Assembly (NCBI GenBank): GCA_002369175.1 | Contig: DFES01000152.1 | Coordinates: forward strand, 6,812 to 38,749 | Source of the DNA: Selenomonadaceae bacterium UBA3796 | GTDB lineage: Bacteria > Bacillota > Negativicutes > Selenomonadales > Selenomonadaceae | Length of the DNA: 31,938 nucleotides | Direction: 5' to 3' | Shown here: positions 7,250 through 14,862 of the stretch, in pieces | Layout: each line of letters starts with the position of its first letter | Numbering within the stretch: position 1 is the first letter of the stretch | Made by a program: the position numbers and the translations under genes | The notes under the pieces: model-generated | The model's database searches: none | What the model was told of the DNA's origin: nothing | Seen by the model: only the letters and a program-made list of their open reading frames with translations

Positions 7250-8656
7250 TCATTTTGTGTGATGGTAGGTCATGCGGATTTCTCCTGTCTCCGTATTGAC
7301 CAAATCAACGGGATGGAGTGTCAGCTTTCCGTCAATGATGCTGAAAAAATCGGTTTGCAGCTGGTAGTGTCCAATGTCGATTCTGGCATCGTAAAAACGA
7401 AGATCGTGGTAGGCGTTGCTGAATCTGCCGCTGAGCCTGTCGAAGGGAATCCATTTGTATCGTCCGGCTCCGGAAGTGAAGCTGCCATAAAATCTCGAAT
7501 TGCGGGAGTTCTCATTGGAAATAAGGTGCATGTCGAGATCTACAGGACAGGACAGGCCGGAACCTTTCAGAGCCTGGCTTGCCTGAAGATTCTTGCCGAG
7601 ACCGTGAATGCGGTAGTAGCGGGTATCGATGTTATAGGTTCCGTCTGCTTCCAGGGTGCCGTCGAAAACTTTCGCAGTGACATTGGGAAAGATCAGCGCT
7701 GCGTCCTCGTAGTAGATATCGCTGTGTATATTCGTGAACTCAAGTCCGGGGAGACGCAGCTGCTTCATGTATAGATCGCCGCGTCCTGTGGGGTGGGAAA
7801 GGGGACCAGTGAAATACGTCCTCAGGGTTATGGTATCCTGGATGTTCAGTCCAAAGCCGAGGGAAGAAGGCTGGATATCCTGCAGGAGAACCGAGAGATC
7901 GCATTCCGGTACGGGCTCCGTCGTCAGATCAACATCGCCGTGTATGGTCATGCCGCTTCCCACCATTGTGCCGCCAAAGCGTCCTGTATAGGCATTGAGC
8001 GAGAGTGCTTTGTCCGTGTCGATGATGGCTTCGAAATAAACGCCGGTCAGGTAATAATGACGGTTCAAGTAAAAGATTTCAATGGGGCAGTTTTCCAGTG
8101 TCAGCTTGCAGTTGAGCCTGTGTCCTTCCTGGTTGAAGTTCTTCCACTGGCTTTCCAGCTGCTGCTCGTTGCGCTTCCGCTTCTCTTCGCCGATGCGCCG
8201 CCGTTCTTCCTCGCTTTTGTCGGCAAGGCTGTTTTTGGTATCTTTCTTGGGACTTGTCTTTTTCGGCTTTGGCTCGCTGCGGATGAAGTCTACATTCATG
8301 TCTTCGTTGAACCGTATGGATACCTTAGCTTTTTTCAGGGTCAGTTCCTGGAGGGTGGAGGAGGATATGTTCATGGTGAGGATATCCCATAGGTGAACCC
8401 GAAGGCTCCCTTCGGGAACGAAAAGAATGGTTTCGCCTCTGGGATCCGTCCATTTCAGGTTCGCGAACTCCACATATCCGGTCATGTCTGCCCATATGGC
8501 CTCGACAGTGATTGTGCCCTGAAGCATATCCTGTTGTTCCATGGCATTGTTGAAGATGCGCGCAGCGCTTCTTGACAGGACGAAGAGCCAAAGAAATAGG
8601 ATGACGGCAATGGCAGGAAGAATAAATTTTAAATAGTTCCATATTTTTTTCCACAT
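7250..8656 (-). CDS. AsmA/TamB-like inner-membrane-anchored envelope protein
   Basis: 468 aa. The start is ATG at 8656 (reverse strand), chosen because an AAAAGGA site lies about 10 bases upstream and the membrane anchor follows at once: MWKKIWNYLKF then a hydrophobic helix at roughly residues 10-30. A periplasmic beta-rich region follows, interrupted at about 125-185 by a very charged Lys/Glu linker (SEPKPKKTSPKKDTKNSL, EERRRIGEEKRKRNEQQ). The C-terminal half has repeated short beta-strand patterns such as GTMVGSGMTIHGDVDL and DGTLEADGTYNIDTRYY, the hallmark of AsmA/TamB-type repeat proteins linked to lipid transport to the outer membrane. This fits a diderm cell. The exact subfamily is not certain. 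It is divergent from the hydrolase gene at 8877. Confidence 0.75.
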   Translation of the reverse strand: MWKKIWNYLKFILPAIAVILFLWLFVLSRSAARIFNNAMEQQDMLQGTITVEAIWADMTGYVEFANLKWTDPRGETILFVPEGSLRVHLWDILTMNISSSTLQELTLKKAKVSIRFNEDMNVDFIRSEPKPKKTSPKKDTKNSLADKSEEERRRIGEEKRKRNEQQLESQWKNFNQEGHRLNCKLTLENCPIEIFYLNRHYYLTGVYFEAIIDTDKALSLNAYTGRFGGTMVGSGMTIHGDVDLTTEPVPECDLSVLLQDIQPSSLGFGLNIQDTITLRTYFTGPLSHPTGRGDLYMKQLRLPGLEFTNIHSDIYYEDAALIFPNVTAKVFDGTLEADGTYNIDTRYYRIHGLGKNLQASQALKGSGLSCPVDLDMHLISNENSRNSRFYGSFTSGAGRYKWIPFDRLSGRFSNAYHDLRFYDARIDIGHYQLQTDFFSIIDGKLTLHPVDLVNTETGEIRMTYHHTK

Positions 8657-8876
8657 AAGCAATAAATCCTTTTTGTACAGAAAATCCTTTGAACGGTGGA
8701 GGAAAATCCCCCGTCGCAACGAACTTATATGTATGCATATTAATATCCGCAGAGGGTTTGGATGATTCAGCGTATACCGGTGTTTCCGGGCGCAGGGCTG
8801 TTTCTGGTGGAGTGTGGATAGAGAAGAGGTTGCTGACGAGAATAGAAGGAGATTTTTTGGATAAGGAAGTGAAATT

Positions 8877-9623
8877 ATGAACAAACAGGAGATGTGCTGG
8901 CTCAGTCCCAATTTGCAGAAGGAGATGCGGCTGCGTGTTTATGGCAGCGGGGAGATTCCGATTTTGGTGTTTCCAACGCAGGCCGCCATGTGCGATAACT
9001 TTGAAAATTTCGGGATGATCGATGTTTTGGAAAGGGATCTCGAGGGCGGGCATATCCAGCTTTTCTGCCTGGACAGTGTGGATCAGGAAAGCTGGCTCAA
9101 TCTGTGGGGGGATGTGGACTGGCGAGCGCAGAGGCAGGAGGAGTACTATGAATACGTCATTGAGGAAGTGCTGCCTTTCATTCGCAAGACGAACGGTACA
9201 GGAAGCCTTCCCGTTGCGATGGGCTGTGATTTAGGCGCCATGCAGGCCGCCATTGCATTTCTCCGCCGTCCGGAGCTTTTCAGCGGGCTTTTGGGCCTTT
9301 CCGGAACCTACGATGCGAAATTCTACTTCGGCGGCTGGTCCAACGGAACGCTCTATGATAATTCCCCTGTGGATTCTCTGGCGAACATCTCACCGGATCA
9401 TGATTATATCGACCTCTACAATGAGAAACGCATCGTGCTTTGCGTGGGGCAGGGGCGATGGGAGGATGAGAGCCGGCGCACCACATCCATCATGCGGGAT
9501 ATCTTTGATGCGAAGGGCATTCATGGATGGGTGGATTTCTGGGGTTACGACGTGGATCACGATTGGTATTGGTGGAAGAAGCAGCTGGTGTATTTTCTTC
9601 CCTACCTACTGGGAGAAGCTTGA
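8877..9623 (+). CDS. Esterase-family alpha/beta-hydrolase-fold protein with Ser-to-Asp change at the nucleophile
   Basis: 248 aa with the look of the putative esterase (esterase D / Fes-like) family. It has an N-terminal strand region (MRLRVYGSGEIPILVFPTQ), FYPYV-like EEYYEYVIEEVLPFI, the nucleophile elbow, the typical RRPELFSGLLGLSGTYD, and a C-terminal GYDVDHDWYWWKKQL where family members place the catalytic His. At the elbow, homologues carry G-C-S-x-G; here it reads MGCDLGAMQA, with codon GAT, so the serine is Asp. Either the protein is a non-catalytic relative or it uses Asp as nucleophile. It is cytoplasmic (no signal peptide). AAGGA precedes the ATG. Its last 22 bp overlap the 3' end of yigZ on the other strand. 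Confidence 0.8.
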   Translation: MNKQEMCWLSPNLQKEMRLRVYGSGEIPILVFPTQAAMCDNFENFGMIDVLERDLEGGHIQLFCLDSVDQESWLNLWGDVDWRAQRQEEYYEYVIEEVLPFIRKTNGTGSLPVAMGCDLGAMQAAIAFLRRPELFSGLLGLSGTYDAKFYFGGWSNGTLYDNSPVDSLANISPDHDYIDLYNEKRIVLCVGQGRWEDESRRTTSIMRDIFDAKGIHGWVDFWGYDVDHDWYWWKKQLVYFLPYLLGEA

Positions 9624-10252
9624 TCTATGGGAACGGGGAGAAGGATTTCTCCCCGTTCTTCGAAGGGGCACCGAGCGGATGTGAGATCCGTGAGTTCCTT
9701 GAGAATACTTTCCGCATGTTCGGGTGGCAGGAGCAGGGGTATAGCAACCTTTTCCGCATAGGCAATGTCGCCGATGCGGATTTTTTTTTGCCGCAGAAAA
9801 TTGTCGATGGTGTTGAAGAGGGTGTAATCGCAGATGAGATTTATTTGCCGGAAAGGAGTCATGGCAACGATCTTTGCCGCTTCCAGACCGAGTACGGCAG
9901 AGTGGCCGTAGGCGCGGATCAGGCCTCCTGCACCGAGTTTGATGCCGCCGAAATAGCGGGTGACAACGACGACGAGATCTGTGAGGCCGTTTTTTCGGAT
10001 TGCCTCGAGAATGGGATTTCCGGCAGTTCCGCCGGGTTCGCCGTCATCATTGGATTTCTGCTTGTCCCCTTTTGCTCCCAGCACCCAGGCGGAGCAGTTG
10101 TGACGGGCATCGAAGTAAGCTTTTTTTTGCCGGATGATATACTCTCTTGCGGCTTCCTCGCTTTCCACATGCATGGCATAGGTGATGAAGCGTGATTTCT
10201 GTATTTCGTAGTGGGCGGTACTCTCGCCCTCTATGGTTCGATATTCTTTCAT
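9602..10252 (-). CDS. yigZ: YigZ/IMPACT family protein (UPF0029)
   Basis: 216 aa. The N-terminal IMPACT domain shows EIQKSRFITYAMHVESEEAA, DARHNCSAWVLG, NDDGEPGGTAGNPIL and VVVVTRYFGGIKLGAGGLIRAYG, the family signature. The C-terminal DUF1949 ferredoxin-like domain spans about residues 140-205. The family is tied to translation control in eukaryotes; the bacterial role is unclear. It lies 18 bp downstream of the membrane-protein gene at 10271-10933 on the same strand and is likely co-transcribed with it. A plus-strand terminator stem (9631-9658) lies inside its coding end. Confidence 0.94.
   Translation of the reverse strand: MKEYRTIEGESTAHYEIQKSRFITYAMHVESEEAAREYIIRQKKAYFDARHNCSAWVLGAKGDKQKSNDDGEPGGTAGNPILEAIRKNGLTDLVVVVTRYFGGIKLGAGGLIRAYGHSAVLGLEAAKIVAMTPFRQINLICDYTLFNTIDNFLRQKKIRIGDIAYAEKVAIPLLLPPEHAESILKELTDLTSARCPFEERGEILLPVPIDQASPSR
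9631..9662 (+). terminator. Hairpin terminator for the hydrolase gene, inside the yigZ coding end
   Basis: A perfect 12-bp stem (9631-9642 with 9647-9658) with a GGAT loop and a short, broken T tail begins 8 bp after the hydrolase stop. The T tract is weak, so termination may be partial. Its other strand encodes part of the YigZ C-terminus. Confidence 0.65.
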
Positions 10253-10270
10253 GATACAACCGTCCTCATT

Positions 10271-10933
10271 TCAACGTGATTCCTCGGAAATGGTCAGGTA
10301 TTCCCGAATGGCGGAGATTTCCGTGGCAGTGAAGAGTCCCACGGGCGACTCCCTCAGCATGACATCCTGCAGGGAACGGTTTTGCTCTGCAGGATCATCA
10401 CTCCGGAGATGGACGGGGTCAGAGACTGCCCGCGAAAGAGCAATGGTGCGGTACTGGGCTTCGGAATACTCTCGGGTTTTTCTAAGGACTTCTATGAGGA
10501 GATCATAGCAGGTATCGTTGAGGCTGGGCGGAGGGGTTTTCTCCGCAATGCGGTCGCGCAGCTGCCGTGCGTCATCCTCCAGCTGCTTCAGGCGCACATA
10601 GGCCGTCTGGATGCTGATGCTGTCATCCTTGAAACTCTCCAGGATGGCATGATAGACCTGCCAGTTGTGATCCAGCTGGTCAATATCCTTCTGGTAGTCT
10701 GCATACCAGTTCATGAAGAGATATTGCTGCTGCTGCATCTCGTACTTTTCTTCCTCGCTCATGACGGGCTGTACCGGATGAGCCGAGTCCACGAAGATAT
10801 AGGCAATCGCTCCTGTGAGGGCAAGGGTGACGCAAAAATACCGGAAGATTTTCCGGTTGGGAAGATGCCGGTACAGGAGCAACAGCAAGAAAGCTGCGAT
10901 AACAGCAAGCGCTGCCGTGATATACGAAAACAT
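10271..10933 (-). CDS. Hypothetical membrane protein with two N-terminal helices
   Basis: 220 aa. The start is ATG 10933 with GGAGG six bases upstream; an in-frame TTG at 10945 overlaps that ribosome site and is unlikely. Two hydrophobic segments come first: about residues 3-21 (ITAALAVIAAFLLLLLY) and about 31-48 (YFCVTLALTGAIAYIFV). A long soluble helical region follows with Gln-rich QQQQYLF and DYQKDIDQLDHNWQVYHAILESF. No family is recognised. It is upstream of yigZ by 18 bp. Its control region carries a tandem 11-bp repeat at 10968-10989. Confidence 0.8.
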   Translation of the reverse strand: MFSYITAALAVIAAFLLLLLYRHLPNRKIFRYFCVTLALTGAIAYIFVDSAHPVQPVMSEEEKYEMQQQQYLFMNWYADYQKDIDQLDHNWQVYHAILESFKDDSISIQTAYVRLKQLEDDARQLRDRIAEKTPPPSLNDTCYDLLIEVLRKTREYSEAQYRTIALSRAVSDPVHLRSDDPAEQNRSLQDVMLRESPVGLFTATEISAIREYLTISEESR

Positions 10934-10967
10934 TTTTTCCTCCAAAAATAAAGATTCACACTACTAT

Positions 10968-10989
10968 TCTACCACAAATCTACCACAAA
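10968..10989 (-). repeat. Perfect tandem 11-bp duplication in the promoter region of the membrane-protein gene
   Basis: TCTACCACAAA occurs twice back to back (10968-10978, 10979-10989). On the minus strand the repeat runs into a -10-like TAGAAT (10971-10966) about 33 bases before the start codon. No good -35 is visible, because the repeats sit where it should be. This suggests, but does not prove, an activator or repressor site repeated once per helical turn. Confidence 0.5.
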
Positions 10990-11087
10990 CTGCGCGTATC
11001 TATCACATTATTTCTTTCAGGGGTATCTTTCCTTCACCGGATGGAGGATTCCGCATTCGGAAGTGGATTTTTCCCGTGAAAAAAGGT

Positions 11088-11116
11088 TTGTATTCCTGTC
11101 CTCCTTATGGTATAAT
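11088..11116 (+). promoter_or_regulatory. rpsB promoter
   Basis: A -35 TTGTAT (11088-11093), 17-bp spacer and perfect -10 TATAAT (11111-11116) drive the rpsB-tsf unit and leave an untranslated leader of roughly 105 bases. Confidence 0.85.
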
Positions 11117-11145
11117 GCCCTTTGGTGTGGTGAAATAAACACGCA

Positions 11146-11198
11146 GTTCCCGATATTTGCCCTGTGCCCGTGACAGGGTGGCGCAAAGGATGAGGGAC
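11146..11198 (+). promoter_or_regulatory. Structured leader of rpsB, candidate S2 autoregulatory element
   Basis: The leader folds by eye into one long interrupted hairpin. The outer GTTCC pairs with GGGAC (one wobble, 11146-11150/11194-11198), the middle TTTGC with GCAAA (11156-11160/11183-11187), and the apical CCTGT with ACAGG (11161-11165/11173-11177) with a 7-base loop. It lies between the promoter and the ribosome site. Feedback by protein S2 is known for rpsB operons in other bacteria; here it is inferred. Confidence 0.5.
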
Positions 11199-11228
11199 GC
11201 GGAAGAAAAAACAGGAGGTGCACCAACA

Positions 11229-11957
11229 ATGGCAGTTATTTCCATGAAGCAGTTATTGGAGGCCGGTGTCCACTTCGGGCATCAGACCCGCCGTTGGAAT
11301 CCGAAGATGGCAAAGTACATTTTTACGGAGCGCAATGGCATCTATATTATCGACCTGCAGAAGACGGTCAGAAAGGTAGATGAGGCTTACAATTTCCTTC
11401 GCAGTGTTGCGGAGGAGGGCAAGTCCATCCTTTTCGTCGGTACGAAGAAGCAGGCGCAGGAGGCCGTGAAGGAAGAGGCTCTTCGTGCGAACATGTTCTA
11501 TGTCAACGAGCGCTGGCTCGGCGGCATGATGACGAACTTCCAGACCATACAGAAGCGTGTCAACCGTCTCAAGGAATTGGAGACGATGGAGGCTGACGGT
11601 ACCTTTGATGTCCTCACGAAGAAAGAGGTTCTTGGCCTGCGTCATGAGATGGGACGTCTTGAGAAGTATCTCGGCGGCATCAAGGAGATGAATCGTCTCC
11701 CCGGAGCACTCTTTGTTGTCGATCCCCGCAAGGAGCGCATCGCTGTTGCTGAGGCGCGCAAGCTGGGAATCCCCATCGTGGCGATTGTGGACACGAACTG
11801 CGACCCCGATGAGATTGACTACGTCATTCCGGGCAATGACGACGCTATCCGCGCTGTACGTCTCCTCACCGGGCGCATGGCGGATGCTGTCCTTGAGGGA
11901 CGTCAGGGGCAGGATGTGGAGCCGGAGGCAGAGACAGAGGAAGCTCAGGCGGAGTAA
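11229..11957 (+). CDS. rpsB: 30S ribosomal protein S2
   Basis: 242 aa. The diagnostic N-terminus is AVISMKQLLEAGVHFGHQTR, followed by WNPKMAKYIFTERNGIYIIDLQKT, the NERWLGGMMTNFQTI segment, and PGALFVVDPRKERIAVAEA with PIVAIVDTNCDPD. An acidic tail rich in Glu follows, as in many Firmicute S2 proteins. ATG 11229 is preceded by AGGAGGTG nine bases upstream; an open frame continues further upstream but has no family similarity. It is the first gene of the rpsB-tsf unit and has its own promoter at 11088. Confidence 0.99.
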   Translation: MAVISMKQLLEAGVHFGHQTRRWNPKMAKYIFTERNGIYIIDLQKTVRKVDEAYNFLRSVAEEGKSILFVGTKKQAQEAVKEEALRANMFYVNERWLGGMMTNFQTIQKRVNRLKELETMEADGTFDVLTKKEVLGLRHEMGRLEKYLGGIKEMNRLPGALFVVDPRKERIAVAEARKLGIPIVAIVDTNCDPDEIDYVIPGNDDAIRAVRLLTGRMADAVLEGRQGQDVEPEAETEEAQAE

Positions 11958-11975
11958 GTTTCGGGAAGAAGATAT

Positions 11976-12007
11976 AAGGGGTAAGGGAGTGTTATCCCTT
12001 GCCCTTT
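11976..12007 (+). terminator. Intercistronic hairpin between rpsB and tsf (attenuator-like, no T tract)
   Basis: A stem of about 13 bp with two wobbles (11976-11988 with 11995-12007) and a 6-base loop lies in the 75-bp gap. It is not followed by a T run, so it more likely stabilises or processes the rpsB message or attenuates weakly than fully terminates. Confidence 0.55.
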
Positions 12008-12032
12008 GACAATATGTGGGAGGAATTTGTTC

Positions 12033-12902
12033 ATGGCAAATATTACGGCTGCGATGGTAAAGGATCTGCGCGAGAAGACGGGCGCAGGAATGATGGACTG
12101 CAAGAAGGCACTTGCCGCTACCGAGGGTGATGCGGCAAAGGCAATTGACTGGCTCCGGGAAAAGGGAATCTCCAAGGCAGAGAAGAAGGCAGGCCGCATT
12201 GCCGCTGAGGGCGCTGTTGCAGCTTTCCTGAGTGATGATGCCAAGGTGGGCGTTCTTCTGGAAGTCAACTGCGAGACGGATTTTGCTGCAGGCAATGAGC
12301 AGTTCCGCAGCCTTGAGACTAAGATTGCCCAGCATATTGCGGATACGAAGCCCGCTGATTTGGATGCCCTGAATGACAGCATCCTGGATGGCAAGAAGGT
12401 GTCTGACCTCATTACGGAGGCTACGGCAACGATTGGGGAGAAGATCTCCCTTCGTCGGTTCACCCGCTTTGAGACCGATGGCATTCTTGCCAGCTATATC
12501 CATATGGGCGGCAAGATCGGTGTGCTTGTGGAGCTTTCCGGCGGCACGGCGGAACTTGGCAAGGATATTGCTATGCAGATTGCAGCAGCGGCTCCTGCAG
12601 CGGTTGACCGCAACGGTGTGGATGCATCCGCTCTTGAGCATGAGCGCGAGGTTCTCCGCAAGCAGGCTCTGGAGGAAGGCAAGCCCGAGAAGATCATCGA
12701 GAAGATGGTGGATGGCCGCATCAACAAGTTCTACAAGGAAGTCTGCCTTGTGGAGCAGGTTTTCGTCAAGGATTCCGAGAAGACCGTCAAGGACGTTCTC
12801 GGCGGCGTAGAGGTTCGCCAGTTTGTACGGTATCAGCTTGGCGAGGGCATCGAGAAGAAGCAGGAAGATTTCGCGGCTGAGGTTGCGGCACAGATGAAAT
12901 AA
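12033..12902 (+). CDS. tsf: Translation elongation factor Ts
   Basis: Guanine-nucleotide exchange factor for EF-Tu, 289 aa. The N-terminal UBA-like domain ITAAMVKDLREKTGAGMMDCKKAL and the signature EVNCETDFAA are plain. The dimerisation and core domains follow, with YIHMGGKIGVLVEL and KIIEKMVDGRINKFYKEVCLVEQ. ATG 12033 is chosen because a GGAGG lies about 10 bases upstream and the family N-terminus begins there. It is co-transcribed with rpsB through the hairpin at 11976 and ends at a strong terminator (12930). Confidence 0.99.
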   Translation: MANITAAMVKDLREKTGAGMMDCKKALAATEGDAAKAIDWLREKGISKAEKKAGRIAAEGAVAAFLSDDAKVGVLLEVNCETDFAAGNEQFRSLETKIAQHIADTKPADLDALNDSILDGKKVSDLITEATATIGEKISLRRFTRFETDGILASYIHMGGKIGVLVELSGGTAELGKDIAMQIAAAAPAAVDRNGVDASALEHEREVLRKQALEEGKPEKIIEKMVDGRINKFYKEVCLVEQVFVKDSEKTVKDVLGGVEVRQFVRYQLGEGIEKKQEDFAAEVAAQMK

Positions 12903-12929
12903 GATTCCCCCCTCCATGGGGTGAAGGAG

Positions 12930-12962
12930 AAAAGAGGACACGAGATCCGTGTTCTCTTTTTT
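12930..12962 (+). terminator. Rho-independent terminator after tsf
   Basis: A 13-bp stem with one wobble (12930-12942 with 12948-12960), AGATC loop and six T residues (12957-12962) lie 27 bp after the tsf stop. Confidence 0.93.
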
Positions 12963-13054
12963 CAAGAGAAAAAGTAAGGATTTGCGAAAGGAAAAACGGA
13001 GGGGCTTGTCGAATCTATTTATCGTGAATGTGTCTGGATGGAGGTTTGTTGGCT

Positions 13055-13786
13055 TTGGAAATGGCGAAATATAAGCGCATTGTGCTGAAACTCAGCGGAG
13101 AATCCCTTGCAGGGGATCAGGGATTTGGCATCAATCCGGCTGTTGTGGAAGATATTGCGGTGCAGATCAAGAAAATCCGCGAGCATGACATTGATGTGGC
13201 GGTTGTTGTGGGGGGAGGCAACCTCTGGCGAGGGCTTTCCGGCAGCGCCAAAGGTATGGATCGCGCCCAGGCGGATTATATGGGCATGATGGCCACGGTC
13301 ATGAATGCTCTTGCGCTGCAGGATGCTCTGGAGCAGATGGATGTGGATACCAGAGTGCAGACAGCGATTGAGATGCGTCAGGTGGCGGAGCTGTACATTC
13401 GCCGCAAGGCCATCCGCCATATGGAGAAGGGGCGTGTGGTCATCTTTGGTGCAGGTACGGGAAATCCCTATTTCTCCACCGATACGACGGCTGCTCTGCG
13501 CGCTGCGGAGATTGAAGCGGATGTCATTCTCATGGCCAAGAAGGGCACGGATGGCATTTATGATTCTGATCCAAACAAGAATCCGGATGCAAAGAAATTT
13601 GATACATTGAAATACATCGATATTTTGAGCCTTGGCCTTCAGGTCATGGATTCCACGGCGACGTCCCTCTGCATGGACAACAAGATCCAACTGGTGGTGT
13701 TCAACATCGACGATCATGTCAATATCCTGAGAGCTGCCTTGGGCGAGAATATCGGTACGACAGTAGGAGGCACGCGATATGATTAA
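13055..13786 (+). CDS. pyrH: Uridylate kinase (UMP kinase) PyrH
   Basis: Hexameric bacterial UMP kinase of the amino-acid kinase fold. It has KRIVLKLSGESLAGDQGFGI at the N-terminus, the VVVGGGNLWRG glycine loop, the MGMMATVMNALALQDALE helix, and GTGNPYFSTDTTAALRA with AKKGTDGIYDSDP near the nucleotide site. About 243 aa. The start is ambiguous. GGAGG at 13040-13044 fits TTG 13049 or 13055, whereas the first family-conserved Met is ATG 13061, 16 bases from that site. An upstream in-frame ATG at 13028 lacks a ribosome site. It overlaps frr by 8 bp. It supplies UDP for RNA and cell-wall precursors. Confidence 0.97.
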   Translation: MEMAKYKRIVLKLSGESLAGDQGFGINPAVVEDIAVQIKKIREHDIDVAVVVGGGNLWRGLSGSAKGMDRAQADYMGMMATVMNALALQDALEQMDVDTRVQTAIEMRQVAELYIRRKAIRHMEKGRVVIFGAGTGNPYFSTDTTAALRAAEIEADVILMAKKGTDGIYDSDPNKNPDAKKFDTLKYIDILSLGLQVMDSTATSLCMDNKIQLVVFNIDDHVNILRAALGENIGTTVGGTRYD

Positions 13787-14336
13787 GGAGATACTCAAGA
13801 AGCAAGAGGAACGCATGCAGAAGAGCCTGGATTCCCTGAAGAAGGAATTTGCATCCTTGAGGGCTGGCCGTGCGACACCTGCTCTTCTGGACAAGGTCAT
13901 GGTGGACTATTACGGAACGCCGACGCCGGTGAACCAGGTGGCGAAGGTCACGGTTCCGGAGCCCCGCATGATTGTCATACAGCCTTGGGAGAAGACAATT
14001 CTCCACGACATTGAAAAAGCCATCATGAAATCGGATCTCGGGCTTAACCCGAACTCCGACGGAACGGCAATCCGCCTGGCCATTCCTCAGCTTACCCAGG
14101 AACGCCGTCAGGAACTCGTCAAGACGGTGAACAAGAAATCCGAGGAAGCGAAGGTCGCCCTCCGAAATATTCGTCGTGACGGCAACGAGGCGGTGAAGAA
14201 GCTGGAGAAATCCAAGGAAGTCCCCGAGGATGAGGCCAAGAAAGGGCAGGAGAGCATGCAGAAGCTGGTGGACAAGTACATCAAGCTCGTGGATGCTGCC
14301 CGTACCACGAAGGAGAAAGAGGTTATGGAAGTCTGA
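13779..14336 (+). CDS. frr: Ribosome recycling factor
   Basis: 185 aa, the normal length. RRF splits post-termination ribosomes with EF-G. It has the family's three-helix bundle and small beta domain: MQKSLDSLKKEFASLRAGRATPALLDKVMVDYYG (split across residues 13-46), TPVNQVAKVTVPEPRMI, and SDLGLNPNSDGTAIRLAIPQLTQERR. It starts inside the last codons of pyrH, and its stop shares a base with the next gene's ATG, so pyrH, frr and the small protein at 14336 are translated as a coupled set. Confidence 0.99.
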   Translation: MIKEILKKQEERMQKSLDSLKKEFASLRAGRATPALLDKVMVDYYGTPTPVNQVAKVTVPEPRMIVIQPWEKTILHDIEKAIMKSDLGLNPNSDGTAIRLAIPQLTQERRQELVKTVNKKSEEAKVALRNIRRDGNEAVKKLEKSKEVPEDEAKKGQESMQKLVDKYIKLVDAARTTKEKEVMEV

Positions 14337-14554
14337 TGCTGTGGAAGGAGGACTTTGTCGGACGTCCCTGGCATGAAGTGGAGAGGTCGCTGCAATCGGC
14401 CGGTATTCCCTATGAGGCGGAGATAACACGCCCTGGGCGTGATTTTTTCAAAATAGATGAAAATTATCTCTATGTTCTTCGGGAGAGAAAGAGCCCGGAG
14501 GGCAACCTGCAATTTGTGCTGGCGGCGCGTTGTACAGGCATTCTGCCTGGGTGA
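14336..14554 (+). CDS. Small hypothetical protein, 72 aa, coupled to frr
   Basis: The start overlaps the frr stop by one base (TGATG), a strong sign of translational coupling. It has a Trp-rich N-terminus (LWKEDFVGRPWHEVERSLQ), then PYEAEITRPGRDFFKIDENYLYVLRE, a likely beta-hairpin, ending in a short basic and hydrophobic tail with one Cys. No signal peptide or membrane helix is seen. I do not recognise the family. Its position between frr and ferredoxin in a housekeeping operon and its ordinary codon use argue that it is real. Confidence 0.72.
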   Translation: MLWKEDFVGRPWHEVERSLQSAGIPYEAEITRPGRDFFKIDENYLYVLRERKSPEGNLQFVLAARCTGILPG

Positions 14555-14591
14555 CGTGTTTCTGGCAGATGGGAAAGGAGGTGTTTTGAGG

Positions 14592-14762
14592 ATGGCGTAC
14601 AAGATTGGTGATGACTGCATTTCCTGCGGTTCCTGCGCTTCTACTTGCCCCGTGGAGGCAATCAGCGAGGGTGCTGAACATTACGAGATCGATCCCGAGA
14701 AGTGTGTCGAGTGTGGCGCTTGCGCTGCCGGCTGCCCGGTGTCTGCAATTGAAGCTCCGTGA
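14592..14762 (+). CDS. 2[4Fe-4S] ferredoxin (clostridial type)
   Basis: 56 aa, the typical length. Two CxxCxxCxxxCP clusters are visible: CISCGSCASTCP and CVECGACAAGCP. They predict two [4Fe-4S] centres serving as a low-potential one-electron carrier. AAGGAGG lies 10 bases before ATG 14592; earlier in-frame codons overlap the upstream gene and lack similarity. A link to IspG downstream, which needs reduced ferredoxin or flavodoxin, is possible but only inferred from proximity. Confidence 0.97.
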   Translation: MAYKIGDDCISCGSCASTCPVEAISEGAEHYEIDPEKCVECGACAAGCPVSAIEAP

Positions 14763-14798
14763 TGGACAGATCCTTCTCAATGAATTCGGGAGGGGAAT

Positions 14799-14836
14799 AG
14801 GACTAGTCCCAATGTAGGTCACTCGGGACTGGTCCT
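14799..14836 (+). terminator. Hairpin between ferredoxin and uppS (weak terminator or processing site)
   Basis: A 12-bp stem with one wobble (14799-14810 with 14825-14836) and a 14-base loop is followed by TTATCTTGTAT rather than a clean T run. No promoter is seen before uppS, so read-through is expected. Confidence 0.5.
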
Positions 14837-14862
14837 TATCTTGTATATAGGAGTAGCAAATT

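Noticed and set aside
7734..8396. Plus-strand open frames inside the AsmA-like gene
   Set aside because: They are antisense to a convincing membrane-anchored coding region with its own ribosome site, and they lack motifs.
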